Source: Mucilaginibacter flavidus
Lineage (GTDB): Bacteria; Bacteroidota; Bacteroidia; Sphingobacteriales; Sphingobacteriaceae
NCBI RefSeq assembly: GCF_024055575.1
Contig: NZ_JAMXOE010000003.1
Coordinates: 124,001 to 188,000, forward strand
DNA length: 64,000 nt
Direction of reading: 5' to 3'
A program made the translations under genes and the position numbers. Shown here piece after piece: positions 63,580-64,000 of the stretch. Position 1 is the first letter of the stretch. The number at the start of each line of letters is the position of its first letter. The notes beneath the pieces were generated by a model. The model saw nothing but the letters and a program-made list of their open reading frames with translations, was not told the origin of the DNA and did no database searches.

Positions 63580-63734
63580 CTTTGTCATTCTGAGCGATAG
63601 CGAAGAATCTTCGACGTGCGATATTAACGTTTGATAGGTATGGAGGCGACTTGTCCGGCGTACACTTATCGTTCTTATAAGATTTTTCGCTGCGCTCAAG
63701 AGATAGTTCTTCGCTGTGCTCAGAATGACAAAAA
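63580..63734. repeat. Gene-less CATTCTGAGC inverted-repeat element
   Basis: Left arm CTTTGTCATTCTGAGCGAT + AGCGAAGAATCTTCG (63580 on) and right arm, whose complement starts TTTTTGTCATTCTGAGCACAG and repeats TTGAGCGCAGCGAAAAATCT further in. About 155 bp, starting 4 bp after the GH3 stop codon. The same arm sequence bounds the nuclease element at 31765-32334. Confidence 0.8.
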
Positions 63735-63749
63735 GTTTGACTCTCAAAA

Positions 63750-64000
63750 ATGTACAGCAAAGACGAAGCATCGCAGCTAAAACAGCAATTCTGGACGGCC
63801 TTTGGGCAGTACGTATCGCCGCACCCGTCTGCCGAAGGCTTAAAAGTAAATTGGGTAAATTATAAAACCGGCATCAAGCATGTTTACTTTAAAATGCAGG
63901 CCGATAAGCGCAGCGCGTCGATTGCCATAGAACTAACTCATTCAGATCCAGGAATACAGGAATTGTTTTTTGAACAGTTTAAGGAGTACAAAAACATTCT
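63750..64000 (+). CDS. DUF4268-type protein, N-terminal part
   Basis: Partial: 83 codons from ATG 63750 to the window end, beginning MYSKDEASQLKQQFWTAFGQ. The stretch WVNYKTGIKHVYFKMQADKR and SIAIELTH fits DUF4268, often nuclease-like or restriction-associated, but function is not established. The C-terminal part is outside the window. A dispersed repeat ends about 15 bp before its start. Confidence 0.72.
   Translation, partial: MYSKDEASQLKQQFWTAFGQYVSPHPSAEGLKVNWVNYKTGIKHVYFKMQADKRSASIAIELTHSDPGIQELFFEQFKEYKNI

Noticed and set aside
1..64000. tRNA, rRNA or riboswitch genes
   Set aside because: I looked for cloverleaf-type arms with GGTTCGAATCC-like T-loops, rRNA cores and an FMN riboswitch before ribE and saw none.

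Overview
The window looks like chromosomal DNA of a Bacteroidota bacterium, most likely family Sphingobacteriaceae (Mucilaginibacter/Pedobacter-like). The grounds are protein content (GlmU-like nucleotidyltransferase, type II isocitrate dehydrogenase, futalosine-pathway MqnC, IscSUA plus HscA, M56/BlaI pair with plug-like tails, GH3 xylosidase-type enzyme), promoter boxes of the Bacteroidota form TAnnTTTG, and scarce Shine-Dalgarno sequences. I saw no rRNA, tRNA, CRISPR array, prophage or classical insertion sequence.

Layout. 0-5 kb: end of an acyl-CoA synthetase, SnoaL and DUF2625 proteins, the iscS-iscU-iscA operon, methylmalonyl-CoA epimerase. 5-12 kb: secreted beta-helix lipoprotein, L31 type B, GlmU-like protein, TpiA, PrmA, UspA, XRE regulator. 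12-17.6 kb: acetyltransferase, acidic protein, ScpB, MqnC, ModF-like ABC protein. 17.7-20.7 kb: an envelope-stress-like locus with three small lipoproteins, an ECF sigma factor and a membrane-anchored HtrA-type protease with an anti-sigma-like N-terminus. 21-33.4 kb: nuoD, nuoC, nuoB and nuoA on one strand but spread over 12 kb and mixed with JmjC, pdxH, yqgE, purEK, icd, fasciclin and esterase genes. 33.4-43 kb: flavoprotein, threonine aldolase, aldo/keto reductase, topoisomerase IB, and a BlaI/M56 signalling cassette. 43-52.6 kb: biotin carboxylase, Nudix, riboflavin synthase, TPR protein, HscA. 52.7-64 kb: a protease/propeller/barrel outer-membrane protein, histidine kinase, ClpB, GH3 glycosidase and the start of a DUF4268 gene.

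Main discoveries. (1) The ECF sigma gene and two of the lipoprotein genes share the same upstream bipartite motif, GGGTTAC-N15-GTATTAAT, with identical spacing. This suggests an autoregulated sigma regulon whose targets are Lpp-like tandem-repeat lipoproteins. (2) A 570-bp unit at 31765-32334 consists of a GIY-YIG nuclease gene between 36-bp inverted repeats, squeezed between nuoB and an esterase gene; a nuclease-free relative lies at 63580-63734. (3) BlaI and a plug-domain gene carry an identical 30-bp upstream operator. (4) nuoA and a flavoprotein gene diverge from overlapping start codons (CATG). (5) Several genes have TAnnTTTG boxes only 3-5 nt before ATG, implying leaderless mRNAs.

A second theme is the intergenic DNA. 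At least ten families of imperfect inverted repeats (arms 15-85 nt) fill many gaps and often touch start or stop codons, supplying the ModF C-terminus and possibly the ribosome-binding site of ribE.
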